A stretch of 64,000 bases of DNA from Proteus terrae subsp. cibarius. GTDB taxonomy: Bacteria; Pseudomonadota; Gammaproteobacteria; Enterobacterales; Enterobacteriaceae. The notes under the pieces were generated by a model. The model ran no database searches, was not told the DNA's origin, and saw nothing but the letters and a program-made list of their open reading frames with translations. This document shows, piece by piece, positions 50,970 through 60,546 of this stretch. Location of the stretch: contig NZ_CP047349.1 of the NCBI RefSeq assembly GCF_011045835.1, positions 1,984,001 through 2,048,000 of the forward strand, written 5' to 3'. A program made the translations under genes and the position numbers. Positions within the stretch are counted from its first letter, which is position 1. Every line of letters starts with the position of its first letter.

Positions 50970-52160
50970 ATGACTTATGACGTGATTATTATTGGTGCGG
51001 GATTAGTCGGATTAGGGGTTGCAAGTGCACTACAAGAAAGTCAACCTGAGCTGAAATTACTAGTGATTGATAAAGAATCTGGCCCCGCTGTTCACCAAAG
51101 TGGACATAACAGTAATGTTGTTCATTCCGGTATTTATTATACACCAGGGAGTCTTAAAGCGAGGCTAGCAAAACAAGGCAACATCACAACGTATGCATTT
51201 TGCCAACAACATAATCTCTATTATGATCGTTGTGGCAAAGTCATTGTTGCTACCAATGAAAAAGAGTTACAAGCATTAGAAAATATCTATCAACGAGGCA
51301 TTGAAAACGGACTTGAAGTTATCAAAATGACTGAAGCGGAGCTTAAAGTCAGAGAGCCTTATGTCAATGGTATTGCTGCCCTATTAGTTCCTGATGCAGG
51401 TATTGTGAATTATCCCGAAATTGCAGCAAAACACGTTGAAATTATTCAATCTCGTGGCGGTGAATTTGCATTTAGACAAGCGGTCACAGCAATCAATGAA
51501 ACCGATGATACTGTCACTGTTACAACATCTAATAACCAATTTACAGGCCGATGGTTAATTAATTGTGCCGGTTTATTTAGTGATCGTATTGCTAAAATGG
51601 CAGGTTATGACACAGGTATGAAAATAGTCCCATTCCGTGGTGAATATTTTATGCTTAATACTAATAAAAACTACTTAGTAAATCATCTTATCTACCCTGT
51701 TCCTAATCCTGATTTTCCTTTCTTAGGTGTACACTTTACACGCATGTATAACGGACATCGTGACGTTGGACCTAATGCGGTATTAGCTTTTAAGCGTGAA
51801 GGTTATAAAAAAAGCGATATTAACTTAAAAGATCTCGCTGAAGTTCTCACTTATAAAGGATTTTGGAAAATTGCTGGAAATTATTTAGGTGAAGGAATGG
51901 CAGAGCTTCGTCGCTCATATTCACGTAAATTATTTACCGCAAATGCACAAAAACTCATTCCTGATTTACGCGAAGCAGATATTCATCCGGGCCCTGCCGG
52001 TGTTCGAGCCCAAGCATTAACTCGTGAAGGGAAATTAGTAGATGATTTCCATTTTGTAAAAGGTAAACGTTCACTGCATGTTTGTAATGCTCCATCACCT
52101 GCTGCAACAGCGTCTATTGAAATAGGTAGAGAAATAGTAAAAGAGCATTTTTCTTTGTAA
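50970..52160 (+). CDS. lhgO: L-2-hydroxyglutarate oxidase/dehydrogenase
   Basis: FAD-dependent enzyme that oxidises L-2-hydroxyglutarate to 2-oxoglutarate and passes electrons to the membrane quinone pool. 396 residues. The Rossmann motif DVIIIGAGLVGLGVASALQE is near the start. The family-diagnostic HQSGHNSNVVHSGIYYTPGS, the PFRGEYFMLN block and HPGPAGVRAQALT are present. ATG 50970 fits the family; ATG 50958 is possible. In E. coli lhgO is in csiD-lhgO-gabDTP; here it stands with a TRAP importer and GntR regulator, and no csiD is present. Confidence 0.94.
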   Translation: MTYDVIIIGAGLVGLGVASALQESQPELKLLVIDKESGPAVHQSGHNSNVVHSGIYYTPGSLKARLAKQGNITTYAFCQQHNLYYDRCGKVIVATNEKELQALENIYQRGIENGLEVIKMTEAELKVREPYVNGIAALLVPDAGIVNYPEIAAKHVEIIQSRGGEFAFRQAVTAINETDDTVTVTTSNNQFTGRWLINCAGLFSDRIAKMAGYDTGMKIVPFRGEYFMLNTNKNYLVNHLIYPVPNPDFPFLGVHFTRMYNGHRDVGPNAVLAFKREGYKKSDINLKDLAEVLTYKGFWKIAGNYLGEGMAELRRSYSRKLFTANAQKLIPDLREADIHPGPAGVRAQALTREGKLVDDFHFVKGKRSLHVCNAPSPAATASIEIGREIVKEHFSL

Positions 52161-52188
52161 TTGAAAAATATACTGTGAGTAAAAATAA

Positions 52189-52222
52189 CAAATAGCACTG
52201 AAATTAATCAGTGCTTTTTATT
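52189..52222 (+). terminator. Terminator after lhgO
   Basis: AGCACTG-(8)-CAGTGCT with TTTTTATTTTTAT downstream, between convergent lhgO and the LysR gene. Confidence 0.88.
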
Positions 52223-52228
52223 TTTATA

Positions 52229-53122
52229 TCACTCACTGCATTCTTTTAACGCTTCATTCATTAACCATTGCTGAAATATCTCCATTGATGCTGTCATTGG
52301 CTTTGATTTTAAATATGTTAGCCAATATTTTCCCATTTCAACTTCTATTTTAAAGGGTTGCACTAACTGGCCATTTTCAATTTCTCTTGAAAACATTTTG
52401 GCCGGTGCTAATGCAACGCCTCCTTCATAAATAGCGCTTTCAATCATTAAGCGTGAAGAGTCAAAAATAGAACCCGTTATTTTTATAGGCGACATATCTG
52501 CTTTTTCAAACCATTGTAACCACTCATCTTCTCGATAAGAACGATACAAGTTTTCATTTATTAAATCAGTTGGATGTTGTAAACGTTTCGCCGTACCTGA
52601 TGAACACAATACCGTTAATGGTGCAGAAAATAACGTTTTGTTATGTGTTAATGGCCATAATCCTTCACCAAATCGAATAGCAAAATCTAATCCTTCAGTA
52701 GCCAAATTAACCACATTATTATTTGTTCTTAAATTTACTTCTATTCTTGGATATAACTGCCTAAATTCAGCTAACCTAGGTAATAACCATCCCACCGCAA
52801 ATGTGCCGACAGCCGCAATTGAAACAACATCGCGATATTCACCACGTTCAAATTGCTTAAATACACGCTCAATATCACTAAAAGCTGTTGTTAATACAGA
52901 AAATAAAATTTGAGCATCATCCGTCATTTCTAAGCCTCTAGGCAAACGCTTAAAAAGAACAACACCAAGTCGCTCTTCTAACATTCTCACTTGTTGGCTA
53001 ACAGCGCCTTGAGTGACATACAGCTCTAATGCCGCTTTGGTGAAATTAAGATGTCTTGCAGAAGCTTCAAATGCACGCAGTGCATTTAGGGGGAGATGTG
53101 TTCGCATAATATTCTTAGCCAT
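52229..53122 (-). CDS. LysR-type regulator of the class A beta-lactamase (CumR/HugR type)
   Basis: 297-residue LysR regulator most like AmpR. The N-terminal helix-turn-helix has LPLNALRAFEASARHLNFTK, then AALELYVTQGAVSQQVRMLE. The effector domain in AmpR relatives senses muropeptides. It is divergent from the beta-lactamase gene across 156 bases, the arrangement of cumR-cumA in Proteus vulgaris, where it mediates beta-lactam induction. Either ATG 53122 or ATG 53107 (MRTHLPLNALRAF) could be used; the latter matches AmpR better. Confidence 0.88.
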   Translation of the reverse strand: MAKNIMRTHLPLNALRAFEASARHLNFTKAALELYVTQGAVSQQVRMLEERLGVVLFKRLPRGLEMTDDAQILFSVLTTAFSDIERVFKQFERGEYRDVVSIAAVGTFAVGWLLPRLAEFRQLYPRIEVNLRTNNNVVNLATEGLDFAIRFGEGLWPLTHNKTLFSAPLTVLCSSGTAKRLQHPTDLINENLYRSYREDEWLQWFEKADMSPIKITGSIFDSSRLMIESAIYEGGVALAPAKMFSREIENGQLVQPFKIEVEMGKYWLTYLKSKPMTASMEIFQQWLMNEALKECSE

Positions 53123-53278
53123 TAGATTTTCTATAAGCTAAGGTGATTTATTATCGATTGTCAATAAATCAATTAAATAGGATATTGCACCTTATAAATA
53201 AACGGCGCTATATCTACCTAATAACTGTCTATTTATATTGAGATTTTCTTTATTAACTTAATATGAGCAACAAAGACT

Positions 53279-54175
53279 ATGTTTAAAACAACATTTCGCC
53301 AAACAGCAGCGATCGCAGTTTCATTAATATCTCTATTAACATCACCAATGCTATGGGCTCACAACAATAATACAATTGAAGAGCAATTAAATACGCTTGA
53401 AAAATATAGCCAAGGCCGTTTAGGCGTGGCATTAATCGACACGGAAGATAACTCACAAATAACATACCGTGGTGAAGAACGCTTTGCGATGGCAAGTACA
53501 AGTAAGGTTATGGCAGTTGCTGCCGTTTTAAAAGCGAGTGAAAAACAAGCCGGATTATTAGATAAGAATATTACGATTAAAAAATCTGACTTAGTTGCTT
53601 ACAGCCCTATTACAGAAAAACATTTAACAACAGGAATGACTCTGGCTGAATTAAGTGCTGCTACATTGCAATATAGCGATAATACAGCAATGAATAAGAT
53701 ATTAGATTATTTAGGGGGTCCAACCAAAGTCACTCAGTTTGCACGCTCAATTAATGATGTAACTTATCGCCTAGATCGTAAAGAGCCTGAATTAAATACA
53801 GCAATTCATGGTGATCCTCGTGATACAACCTCTCCAATTGCGATGGCTAAAAGTCTTCAAGCACTGACATTAGGTGATGCGCTAGGTCAATCTCAACGTC
53901 AACAACTTGTTACTTGGTTAAAAGGCAATACAACGGGTGATCACAGTATTAAAGCAGGTTTACCAAAACACTGGGTTGTTGGGGATAAAACTGGCAGTGG
54001 TGATTATGGTACAACTAACGATATTGCCGTTATTTGGCCTGAAAACCATGCACCATTAATTTTAGTCGTCTATTTCACACAACAAGAACAAGATGCAAAA
54101 TACCGTAAAGATATTATTGTTAAAGCAACTGAAATTTTAACAAAAGAGTTTTCCAGTTTATCTCAAACAAAATAA
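53279..54175 (+). CDS. Chromosomal class A beta-lactamase of the CumA/HugA type
   Basis: 298-residue serine beta-lactamase with a Sec signal peptide (cleaved about residue 27, PMLWA-H). Catalytic motifs are complete: S70-x-x-K in MASTSKVM, S130-D-N in [10 protein letters not shown]166 in RKEPELN and K234-T-G in DKTGSGDYG. The sequence matches the inducible cephalosporinase/cefuroximase (functional group 2e) of P. vulgaris and P. penneri, which hydrolyses ampicillin and early oxyimino-cephalosporins and is clavulanate-sensitive. Control is by the divergent LysR gene. The gene is intact. The exact allele (CumA or HugA) cannot be fixed by eye. Confidence 0.93.
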   Translation: MFKTTFRQTAAIAVSLISLLTSPMLWAHNNNTIEEQLNTLEKYSQGRLGVALIDTEDNSQITYRGEERFAMASTSKVMAVAAVLKASEKQAGLLDKNITIKKSDLVAYSPITEKHLTTGMTLAELSAATLQYSDNTAMNKILDYLGGPTKVTQFARSINDVTYRLDRKEPELNTAIHGDPRDTTSPIAMAKSLQALTLGDALGQSQRQQLVTWLKGNTTGDHSIKAGLPKHWVVGDKTGSGDYGTTNDIAVIWPENHAPLILVVYFTQQEQDAKYRKDIIVKATEILTKEFSSLSQTK

Positions 54176-54356
54176 GTTTCTTTATTAATAATCTAAACAA
54201 GAAATCAAACATAGTAATAGAGCTATTAATTGGCTCTATTACTACAAGCACACATAATAATATAAGTGAAATAACATACAGATAAAACAATTAGACTGTA
54301 ATAAACAAGCCTAATATACTGACTTTTATTAAATGGATTTATTTTAAGGAAGTAAG

Positions 54357-54581
54357 ATGTCTGATCTATTTGAATTAATTGGTGAATTACTATCCTGTGC
54401 AGGTCAAATCACGCTCACTCAGATCCGACTTTGTATCGTTATTCTTACCCTATTAATGTTAGTTATTGTTTCTTTATGTACTTGGTCATTTGATCTCTAT
54501 TTTATTGGTGCTTCATTATTTATCTGTATGTTACTTTATACACCCGAGATATATCTGTTTATTAAAAGCTGGATAGTTTAA
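54357..54581 (+). CDS. Unknown small membrane protein
   Basis: 74 residues with two strong hydrophobic segments (about 23-46, ending LMLVIVSLCTWSF, and 50-70) and a short acidic N-terminus (MSDLFELIGELLSC). No family recognised. SD AAGGAAGTAAG precedes ATG, and a hairpin terminator follows 15 bases after the stop, which supports a real monocistronic gene. Confidence 0.65.
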   Translation: MSDLFELIGELLSCAGQITLTQIRLCIVILTLLMLVIVSLCTWSFDLYFIGASLFICMLLYTPEIYLFIKSWIV

Positions 54582-54595
54582 TTTACAGTTATAAA

Positions 54596-54626
54596 AAAGC
54601 CTCCGTTAAATTAACTAGAGGCTTTC
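54596..54626 (+). terminator. Terminator after the 74-aa gene
   Basis: AAAGCCTC (54596-54603) pairs with GAGGCTTT (54618-54625); A6 on the left and TTTCTC on the right. Confidence 0.75.
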
Positions 54627-54683
54627 TCTATTAAAAATATCGTGTGATGATTTAAAATTAACTAAATCTAAATGTGTAAAAAA

Positions 54684-55151
54684 TTAAAGTGGTAAAGCAA
54701 AACTTACTTTTACCGTTTCCATTGGTACTTCTGTTTTTATACTTTGGATGCTTGGAATTTGTGTTAAATAATCGGCATGAAAACGACGATACGTTGCCAA
54801 ATCTTTAGTAACGATTCGAATAAGAGCATCACATTCGCCAGCCATTAAATGACATTCAACCACTTCAGGTAACACCTTGATAGCTTTTACAAATTCTTCA
54901 ATAGTTTCAGCATCTTGTGCTCTAAACCAAATCCTTGCAAATAAAGATAACCCTGCATCAACCTTACTACCATCTAATACAGCAACATAACGAGTGATCA
55001 CACCAGACTCTTCGAGTAAACGCACTCGGCGAAGACAAGGAGAAGGTGAGAGTCCAACCTCTTTTGCCAGTTCAATGTTCTGGATTTTGCCATCACGCTG
55101 AAGCACCTGCAAAATATGTTTGTCTATCTTATCTAATTTTATTGACATCAA
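54684..55151 (-). CDS. Lrp/AsnC-family transcription regulator
   Basis: 155-residue regulator. The N-terminal helix-turn-helix spans DKIDKHILQVLQRDGKIQNI, then ELAKEVGLSPSPCLRRVRLL. The C-terminal RAM/AsnC ligand domain has VVECHLMAGECDALIRIVTK. It is divergent from a LysE-family exporter, the usual arrangement for amino-acid-responsive control of an amino acid exporter. The effector amino acid is not identifiable. Confidence 0.92.
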   Translation of the reverse strand: MMSIKLDKIDKHILQVLQRDGKIQNIELAKEVGLSPSPCLRRVRLLEESGVITRYVAVLDGSKVDAGLSLFARIWFRAQDAETIEEFVKAIKVLPEVVECHLMAGECDALIRIVTKDLATYRRFHADYLTQIPSIQSIKTEVPMETVKVSFALPL

Positions 55152-55309
55152 AGATTAACCTTAATTCTATTTGTGGAATTTTATTGCCAATTAATTCTTT
55201 TTGTTAGCAACAAAGCAACCCGATTTTTTCGAAAACATCATATAATCTTTCCGCTAAATTTCACAGCAAAAACGATATTTCTCTTAAACTATCTCTATCA
55301 GGTGAAAAG

Positions 55310-55921
55310 ATGGAATTTAACACTTTATTATTCTTCGCACTGACTGTTCTACCACTTATTTGCACGCCGGGACCCGATATTCTTTTTATCTCATCCCAAG
55401 GGCTATCTGGTGGTATGAAATCAGCATGGATTGCCAATACTGGCGTTATATCAGGCTATTTAACCCATGCGTTACTGAGTGCGTTAGGGCTTGCCGCTTT
55501 AGTATCAGCATCACCCATTTTATTTCATTTACTCAAATGGGTTGGTGTGTTCTATATTAGTTATCTTGCAGTCAAAATGTTGATATCAGCCTGCAAAAAA
55601 GGCCAACTAGCCCTAGATGCCTCAAAAACTTCACATCTATTTCGTAAAGGTTTTTTAACCAGTTTTCTTAATCCTAAAGGACTACTCGTTTATCTCGCTA
55701 TTTTACCAAACTTTATTGATAATCATAATGATGTAGCAACACAATCATTGCTGTTATCTGGGATATTTATCACGACTTGCTTAATTATTTATGGTCTACT
55801 CGGCACCTTTTTTGCTTATATTGGCTTAAAAGGTGGTTTAAGTGAAAAACGTCGCCGCTATAACGATGGCATTGCAGGTGGATTACTCACTTTTGCAGCT
55901 ATTAATCTGGCTTTAAATTAG
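55310..55921 (+). CDS. LysE/RhtB-family amino acid exporter
   Basis: 203-residue membrane protein with about six hydrophobic segments. The RhtB signature is ALTVLPLICTPGPDILFISS, then QGLSGGMKSAWIANTGVISG, and the later block is RKGFLTSFLNPKGLLVYLAI. Exports amino acids or homoserine lactone-type compounds. Probably controlled by the divergent Lrp-like gene. The specific substrate is unknown. Confidence 0.9.
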   Translation: MEFNTLLFFALTVLPLICTPGPDILFISSQGLSGGMKSAWIANTGVISGYLTHALLSALGLAALVSASPILFHLLKWVGVFYISYLAVKMLISACKKGQLALDASKTSHLFRKGFLTSFLNPKGLLVYLAILPNFIDNHNDVATQSLLLSGIFITTCLIIYGLLGTFFAYIGLKGGLSEKRRRYNDGIAGGLLTFAAINLALN

Positions 55922-55977
55922 CCTTAATCCTAAGCACTATTTATTATTCTAGTCAGTATTTGACCACAAAAATGCCT

Positions 55978-56547
55978 CTATTTAAGTGGTCGAATATCTG
56001 CCCATAATAATTGGCAATTTGTGGTTAATGGTCTTATTTCACCTTCACGAATATCAGGCAACCACCAAGCGCCCTGTCCTTTTGACAAATGCTGACAAGT
56101 CGCCCCCATTAAAGTCCATTCACCTTGAGTGACATAAATTAACCCTGCATGAGAATTAGGCAAAATAAGTGGCTGTCTTACTAAGGTCGTTTCTGCTTTC
56201 CAGCACGTCCGACGTACCATGATATTTAAGCACTTTACACCGCCTTTAATAAGTTCAGACCTAACATGAATATCACCTGAAAAATCAAAGGGTTGATAAG
56301 AATTTGTAACGGAATGACTAAGAAAGCCAGGGCTATTTAAATTGATGCCATTACCTTCTAATAGCACCATTTGCCTTTCAATGTCAGGAAACTGTCCTAA
56401 TGAGCTATTCTCTTCGATAGAGGTTATACACGCTCGCCATGAAAAATCATTATTAACTGGCCAACACACAATTTCTTGTGTTGTGCCTTTTTGATTATTC
56501 CATGATATAAACGGTAACTCTTGCTGATCAAAACAACGTAGCTTCAT
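55978..56547 (-). CDS. HutD/Ves family protein
   Basis: 189-residue cupin-like HutD/Ves protein. Typical motifs are ISWNNQKGTTQEIVCWPVNN, FSWRACITSIEENSSLGQFP, ERQMVLLEGNGI and KGQGAWWLPD. HutD members occur with histidine utilisation and E. coli Ves is cold-induced; biochemical function is unknown. ATG 56547 (MKLRCFDQQELPF) is chosen over 56562 because it fits the family start and follows AGGAGGATACA. Codirectional with the MocR-type gene 100 bases upstream. Confidence 0.85.
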   Translation of the reverse strand: MKLRCFDQQELPFISWNNQKGTTQEIVCWPVNNDFSWRACITSIEENSSLGQFPDIERQMVLLEGNGINLNSPGFLSHSVTNSYQPFDFSGDIHVRSELIKGGVKCLNIMVRRTCWKAETTLVRQPLILPNSHAGLIYVTQGEWTLMGATCQHLSKGQGAWWLPDIREGEIRPLTTNCQLLWADIRPLK

Positions 56548-56661
56548 TGTATCCTCCTGCAATATCTGGCTATCAGTCTGATAATGAGGTTAAGGATTAA
56601 TCATTGGAGATTACCGTCAATAAATCAATAGCTACCTTTTAAAAATGTGCGCTGACGTCAG

Positions 56662-58077
56662 CTATTTACGTCGTAATTTTCTGCACCCTTCGCCAATTAT
56701 TTCCATTCCTTTTTCAGTACGACTACTCCATTGAAAAGAAGAGTTTAAACGGAATGCATGATTAAATTGGGAGCTGGTGGAAAACATTGAACCCGGCGCA
56801 ATACTGACACCTCGTTCTAATGCAAAGTGATAGAGTTTATTAGCATCAAATGTTGACTCAAACTCTAGCCAGAGAAAATATCCTCCTGATGGAATATTCA
56901 CTTTTACATCTTCTGGTAAATGCGTTTGTATCGCTTGTAACATCCGATAACGCCTTTGTTCTAACAATAATCTTAATCGGCGAAGATGCGTATCATAACC
57001 ACCTTGTGATAAATAATCAGCTATAGCTTGTTGTGTTGGCATACTGGCAGAAACTGTACTCATCATTTGCAACTGCTGTATTTTTGTTGCATGTTTTCCT
57101 GCTGCAACCCACCCCACACGAAATCCTGGTGCAAGGCATTTAGAAAAAGAAGCGCAATGTAAAACGCTATTTGTTTTATCAAAACCTTTTACTGGCATCG
57201 GTGCTTTCTGGCTGTTATAGAGTTCGCCATAGACATCGTCTTCGATTAGCGTTATCTGTTTCTTCGCTAATATGTCCACCAGCCTTATTTTATTCTCATC
57301 GGGCATTGTTCCACCTAATGGGTTTTGACAATGGCTCATCAACCAACAGGCTTTAATATCGTATTGCTCAACCACTTTTTCGAGTTCATCTAAACAAATT
57401 CCTGTTACAGGATCTGTTCTAATGGCAATCGCTTTTAATCGCAAACGTTCAATGGCTTGTAATGCACCATAAAATGCAGGTGACTCAATCACAACCCAAT
57501 CACCCGGTTCGGTAACAGCTTGCAAACTAAAACTTAATGATTCCATTGCACCAGCAGTGATCACAATTTCATCTGGAGAAACATGAATTCCTTGTAATGC
57601 ATAGCGTTGTGCAATGTTACGGCGTAACTTTTCATTTCCCGGTGGTAGATTGATCACCGAACTTTGGGGCGCTAGATGTCTTGCAGCAGAAGCCAATGCA
57701 CTACTTAGTTTGGGTTGAATAAATAAACTGGGATCGGGGAAAGCAGAACCAAAAGGAATAATTTCAGGATCTTTACATGCTTGAAGGACATTGAAAATAG
57801 AGGTGCTTATTTCAACATTTTCACTCATGTGTAGCCCTTTGCTGGCTGTCACCTGACCAAAACGGTTATTACGATGTGCAACGTAATAACCTGATTGTGG
57901 TCGTGCAGTTATCCATCCTTGGCTTTCTAATAACTGATACGACTGTAAAACAGTCATTAAACTTAAACCTGATTGTTTCACCGTGTCCCGCAATGAAGGT
58001 AAACGGTCGCCAGATTGCCAGATATTATCTTCAATTTGTTGGCGTATTTGCGCTGCAAGCTGTTCATATCGAGTCAT
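56662..58077 (-). CDS. MocR-type GntR regulator with aminotransferase domain
   Basis: 471 residues: an N-terminal GntR winged helix (about residues 1-70, with SGDRLPSLRDTVKQSGLSLM) fused to a class I PLP-dependent aminotransferase-like domain. The PLP lysine is in ASFSKCLAPGFRVGWVAAGK, and the Asp/Asn contacts are CQNPLGGTMPDENK and IEDDVYGEL. MocR regulators sense PLP or amino-compound adducts. Likely targets are the downstream HutD gene or the divergent cioAB operon; the sequence does not decide. Confidence 0.93.
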   Translation of the reverse strand: MTRYEQLAAQIRQQIEDNIWQSGDRLPSLRDTVKQSGLSLMTVLQSYQLLESQGWITARPQSGYYVAHRNNRFGQVTASKGLHMSENVEISTSIFNVLQACKDPEIIPFGSAFPDPSLFIQPKLSSALASAARHLAPQSSVINLPPGNEKLRRNIAQRYALQGIHVSPDEIVITAGAMESLSFSLQAVTEPGDWVVIESPAFYGALQAIERLRLKAIAIRTDPVTGICLDELEKVVEQYDIKACWLMSHCQNPLGGTMPDENKIRLVDILAKKQITLIEDDVYGELYNSQKAPMPVKGFDKTNSVLHCASFSKCLAPGFRVGWVAAGKHATKIQQLQMMSTVSASMPTQQAIADYLSQGGYDTHLRRLRLLLEQRRYRMLQAIQTHLPEDVKVNIPSGGYFLWLEFESTFDANKLYHFALERGVSIAPGSMFSTSSQFNHAFRLNSSFQWSSRTEKGMEIIGEGCRKLRRK

Positions 58078-58214
58078 ATAAAACTGTTTACCTCAAAACT
58101 GTTATAGTCATTTTTAAACTTATTGTCACTATTATAGCTTACTGTCATATGGTCTACTAATCCACACGATTTACCTGCAATTTACATTTTTATATCAATA
58201 TAACGAGGTTTTTT

Positions 58215-59549
58215 ATGCTTGGGTTAAGTGCCTTTGATTTGGCGCGTATCCAGTTTGCGTTCACAGTTTCTTTTCATATTATCTTCCCTGCAATTACTAT
58301 CGGACTGGCTAGCTTTTTAGCCGTATTGGAAGGTTTATGGTTAAAAACTCGCAATAAGGATTATTTAGCGCTATTCCATTTTTGGTCAAAAATATTCGCT
58401 GTTAACTTTGCTATGGGCGTTGTCTCTGGTTTGGTCATGGCCTATCAATTCGGAACCAACTGGAGTTTTTTCTCTGATTTTGCGGGCTCAATTACAGGCC
58501 CTCTACTCACTTATGAAGTTCTTACTGCTTTCTTCTTAGAAGCTGGTTTCTTAGGTGTGATGCTGTTTGGTTGGAATAAAGTAGGCGAAAAACTTCACTT
58601 TTTCGCAACCTGTATGGTGGCATTAGGTACATTAATGTCTACGTTTTGGATCTTGGCTTCAAATAGTTGGATGCAAACACCACAAGGGTTTGAAATTATA
58701 AATAACCAAGTTGTTCCTGTAGATTGGCTCGCAGTTATTTTCAATCCATCATTCCCTTATCGCCTCACTCATATGGGTGTTGCAGCTTTCCTTGCTTCGG
58801 CCTTCTTTATTGCTGCATCTGCCTCGTGGCACCTGCTCAAAGGCCATAAAACATCCGCCATGAAAAAGATGCTTTCAATGTCTTTATGGATGATTTTAAT
58901 TTTAGCACCAATTCAAGCACTCATTGGTGATGTCCATGGTTTAAATACCTTAAAACATCAACCCGCTAAAATTGCGGCTATTGAAGGTCACTGGGAAAAT
59001 GAACCAGGAGAAGCAACACCGTTAATTCTCTTTGGTATGCCAGATATGGATGCTGAAGAAACCAAATATAAGATAGAAATTCCTTATCTTGGCAGCATGA
59101 TCTTAACCCATAGCTTAGAAAAACAAGTTCCAGCATTAAAAGAGTTTCCTAAAGAAGACAGACCTAACTCACTTATTGTCTTCTGGTCTTTCCGCATTAT
59201 GGTTGGCCTTGGCATGTTAATGATTTTAGTCGGTGTTTGGGGAACGTGGTTACGCTATAAAAAGAAACTTTATGAATCTAAGGCTTTTTTACGCTTAACT
59301 TTCTTAATGGCACCTTCAGGACTTATCGCTATTCTTGCCGGTTGGTTTACAACCGAAGTAGGACGTCAACCTTGGGTTGTTTATGGCATACAGCGAACAC
59401 GAGATGCCGTATCTGCACACGGCGAAATGCATATGAGTATAAGCTTGCTGATCTTCTTAGTTGTTTATAGCTCTGTATTCGGTGTTGGATATGCCTATAT
59501 GTTAAAACTGATCCGTAAAGGTACACCGGAGGTTCATCATGGGAATTGA
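58215..59549 (+). CDS. cioA: Cytochrome bd-type (cyanide-insensitive) quinol oxidase subunit I
   Basis: 444-residue CydA-superfamily subunit carrying hemes b558, b595 and d. It is shorter than CydA (~520 aa) because the Q-loop is short, which marks the CIO/CioA subclass. Conserved features are the heme-ligand His region FTVSFHIIFPAITIGLASFL, the proton/heme Glu region SITGPLLTYEVLTAFFLEAG, and GWFTTEVGRQPWVVYGI. Reduces oxygen with quinol. It overlaps cioB by 11 bases. Confidence 0.93.
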   Translation: MLGLSAFDLARIQFAFTVSFHIIFPAITIGLASFLAVLEGLWLKTRNKDYLALFHFWSKIFAVNFAMGVVSGLVMAYQFGTNWSFFSDFAGSITGPLLTYEVLTAFFLEAGFLGVMLFGWNKVGEKLHFFATCMVALGTLMSTFWILASNSWMQTPQGFEIINNQVVPVDWLAVIFNPSFPYRLTHMGVAAFLASAFFIAASASWHLLKGHKTSAMKKMLSMSLWMILILAPIQALIGDVHGLNTLKHQPAKIAAIEGHWENEPGEATPLILFGMPDMDAEETKYKIEIPYLGSMILTHSLEKQVPALKEFPKEDRPNSLIVFWSFRIMVGLGMLMILVGVWGTWLRYKKKLYESKAFLRLTFLMAPSGLIAILAGWFTTEVGRQPWVVYGIQRTRDAVSAHGEMHMSISLLIFLVVYSSVFGVGYAYMLKLIRKGTPEVHHGN

Positions 59550-60546
59550 TTTACCAGTCATTTGGTTCGTCATTATCGTATTTAGTACGTTAATGTATAT
59601 TGTCATGGATGGTTTCGATCTTGGTATCGGTATGCTTTATCCATTTATTAAAAGTGACCAAGATCGTGACTTAATGATGAATACCGTTGCTCCGGTGTGG
59701 GACGGTAACGAAACATGGTTAGTCCTAGGCGGAGCTGCATTATTTGGTGCTTTCCCATTAGCTTACGCGGTTATTCTTGATGCTTTAGCGATGCCACTAA
59801 CATTAATGCTTGTCGCCTTAATTTTTCGTGGTGTCGCATTTGAATTTCGTTTTAAAGCCGATGACAATCACAAAGGTTTTTGGGATAAATCATTTATCTT
59901 TGGATCTATCTTAGCCACTTTTATGCAAGGCGTTGTCGTTGGTAGCGTAGTTCAAGGTTTGCCAGTTGTTAATCGCGCTTTTGTAGGTAGCTATTTTGAC
60001 TGGTTATCCCCTTTTGCACTCTTTTGTGGATTTGGATTAGTTATCGCCTATTCCTTATTAGGATGTGGCTGGCTAATTATGAAAACCGAAGGTCATTTAC
60101 AACAGAGTCTATATAAGGTCGCTAAACCACTTACACTTGTTATGCTTGCAGTCATTGCAGTGGTTAGTGCATGGACACCATTAGCACAACCTGCAATTGC
60201 CGAACGTTGGTTCACATTACCAAACTTATTCTTCTTTTTACCTGTTCCTCTTTTAGTGTTGTATAGCACTTGGTTAATTTTACGCTCAGTGAAAAAACAA
60301 GGACATTACCTGCCTTTCTTTGGTGCGCTGGCTTTAATTTTCTTAGGTTTTGCAGGATTAGGGATCAGTATTTGGCCTAACATTATTCCACCAGCAATCA
60401 GTTTTGTAGAAGCGTCAGCACCGCCAGAAAGTCAAGGGTTTATGCTAGTTGGCGCACTGTTTATTATTCCAATTATTCTCGTATACACATTCTGGAGTTA
60501 TTACGTTTTCAGAGGAAAAACAAATTATGAAGAAGGTTATCACTGA
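59539..60546 (+). CDS. cioB: Cytochrome bd-type quinol oxidase subunit II
   Basis: 335-residue CydB-superfamily subunit with about eight membrane segments. Typical blocks are VMDGFDLGIGMLYPFIKSDQ, NTVAPVWDGNETWLVLGG and FRGVAFEFRFKADD. SD GGAGG lies within the end of cioA. It overlaps the DUF2474 small gene by 20 bases, so the three subunits are translationally coupled. Confidence 0.94.
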   Translation: MGIDLPVIWFVIIVFSTLMYIVMDGFDLGIGMLYPFIKSDQDRDLMMNTVAPVWDGNETWLVLGGAALFGAFPLAYAVILDALAMPLTLMLVALIFRGVAFEFRFKADDNHKGFWDKSFIFGSILATFMQGVVVGSVVQGLPVVNRAFVGSYFDWLSPFALFCGFGLVIAYSLLGCGWLIMKTEGHLQQSLYKVAKPLTLVMLAVIAVVSAWTPLAQPAIAERWFTLPNLFFFLPVPLLVLYSTWLILRSVKKQGHYLPFFGALALIFLGFAGLGISIWPNIIPPAISFVEASAPPESQGFMLVGALFIIPIILVYTFWSYYVFRGKTNYEEGYH

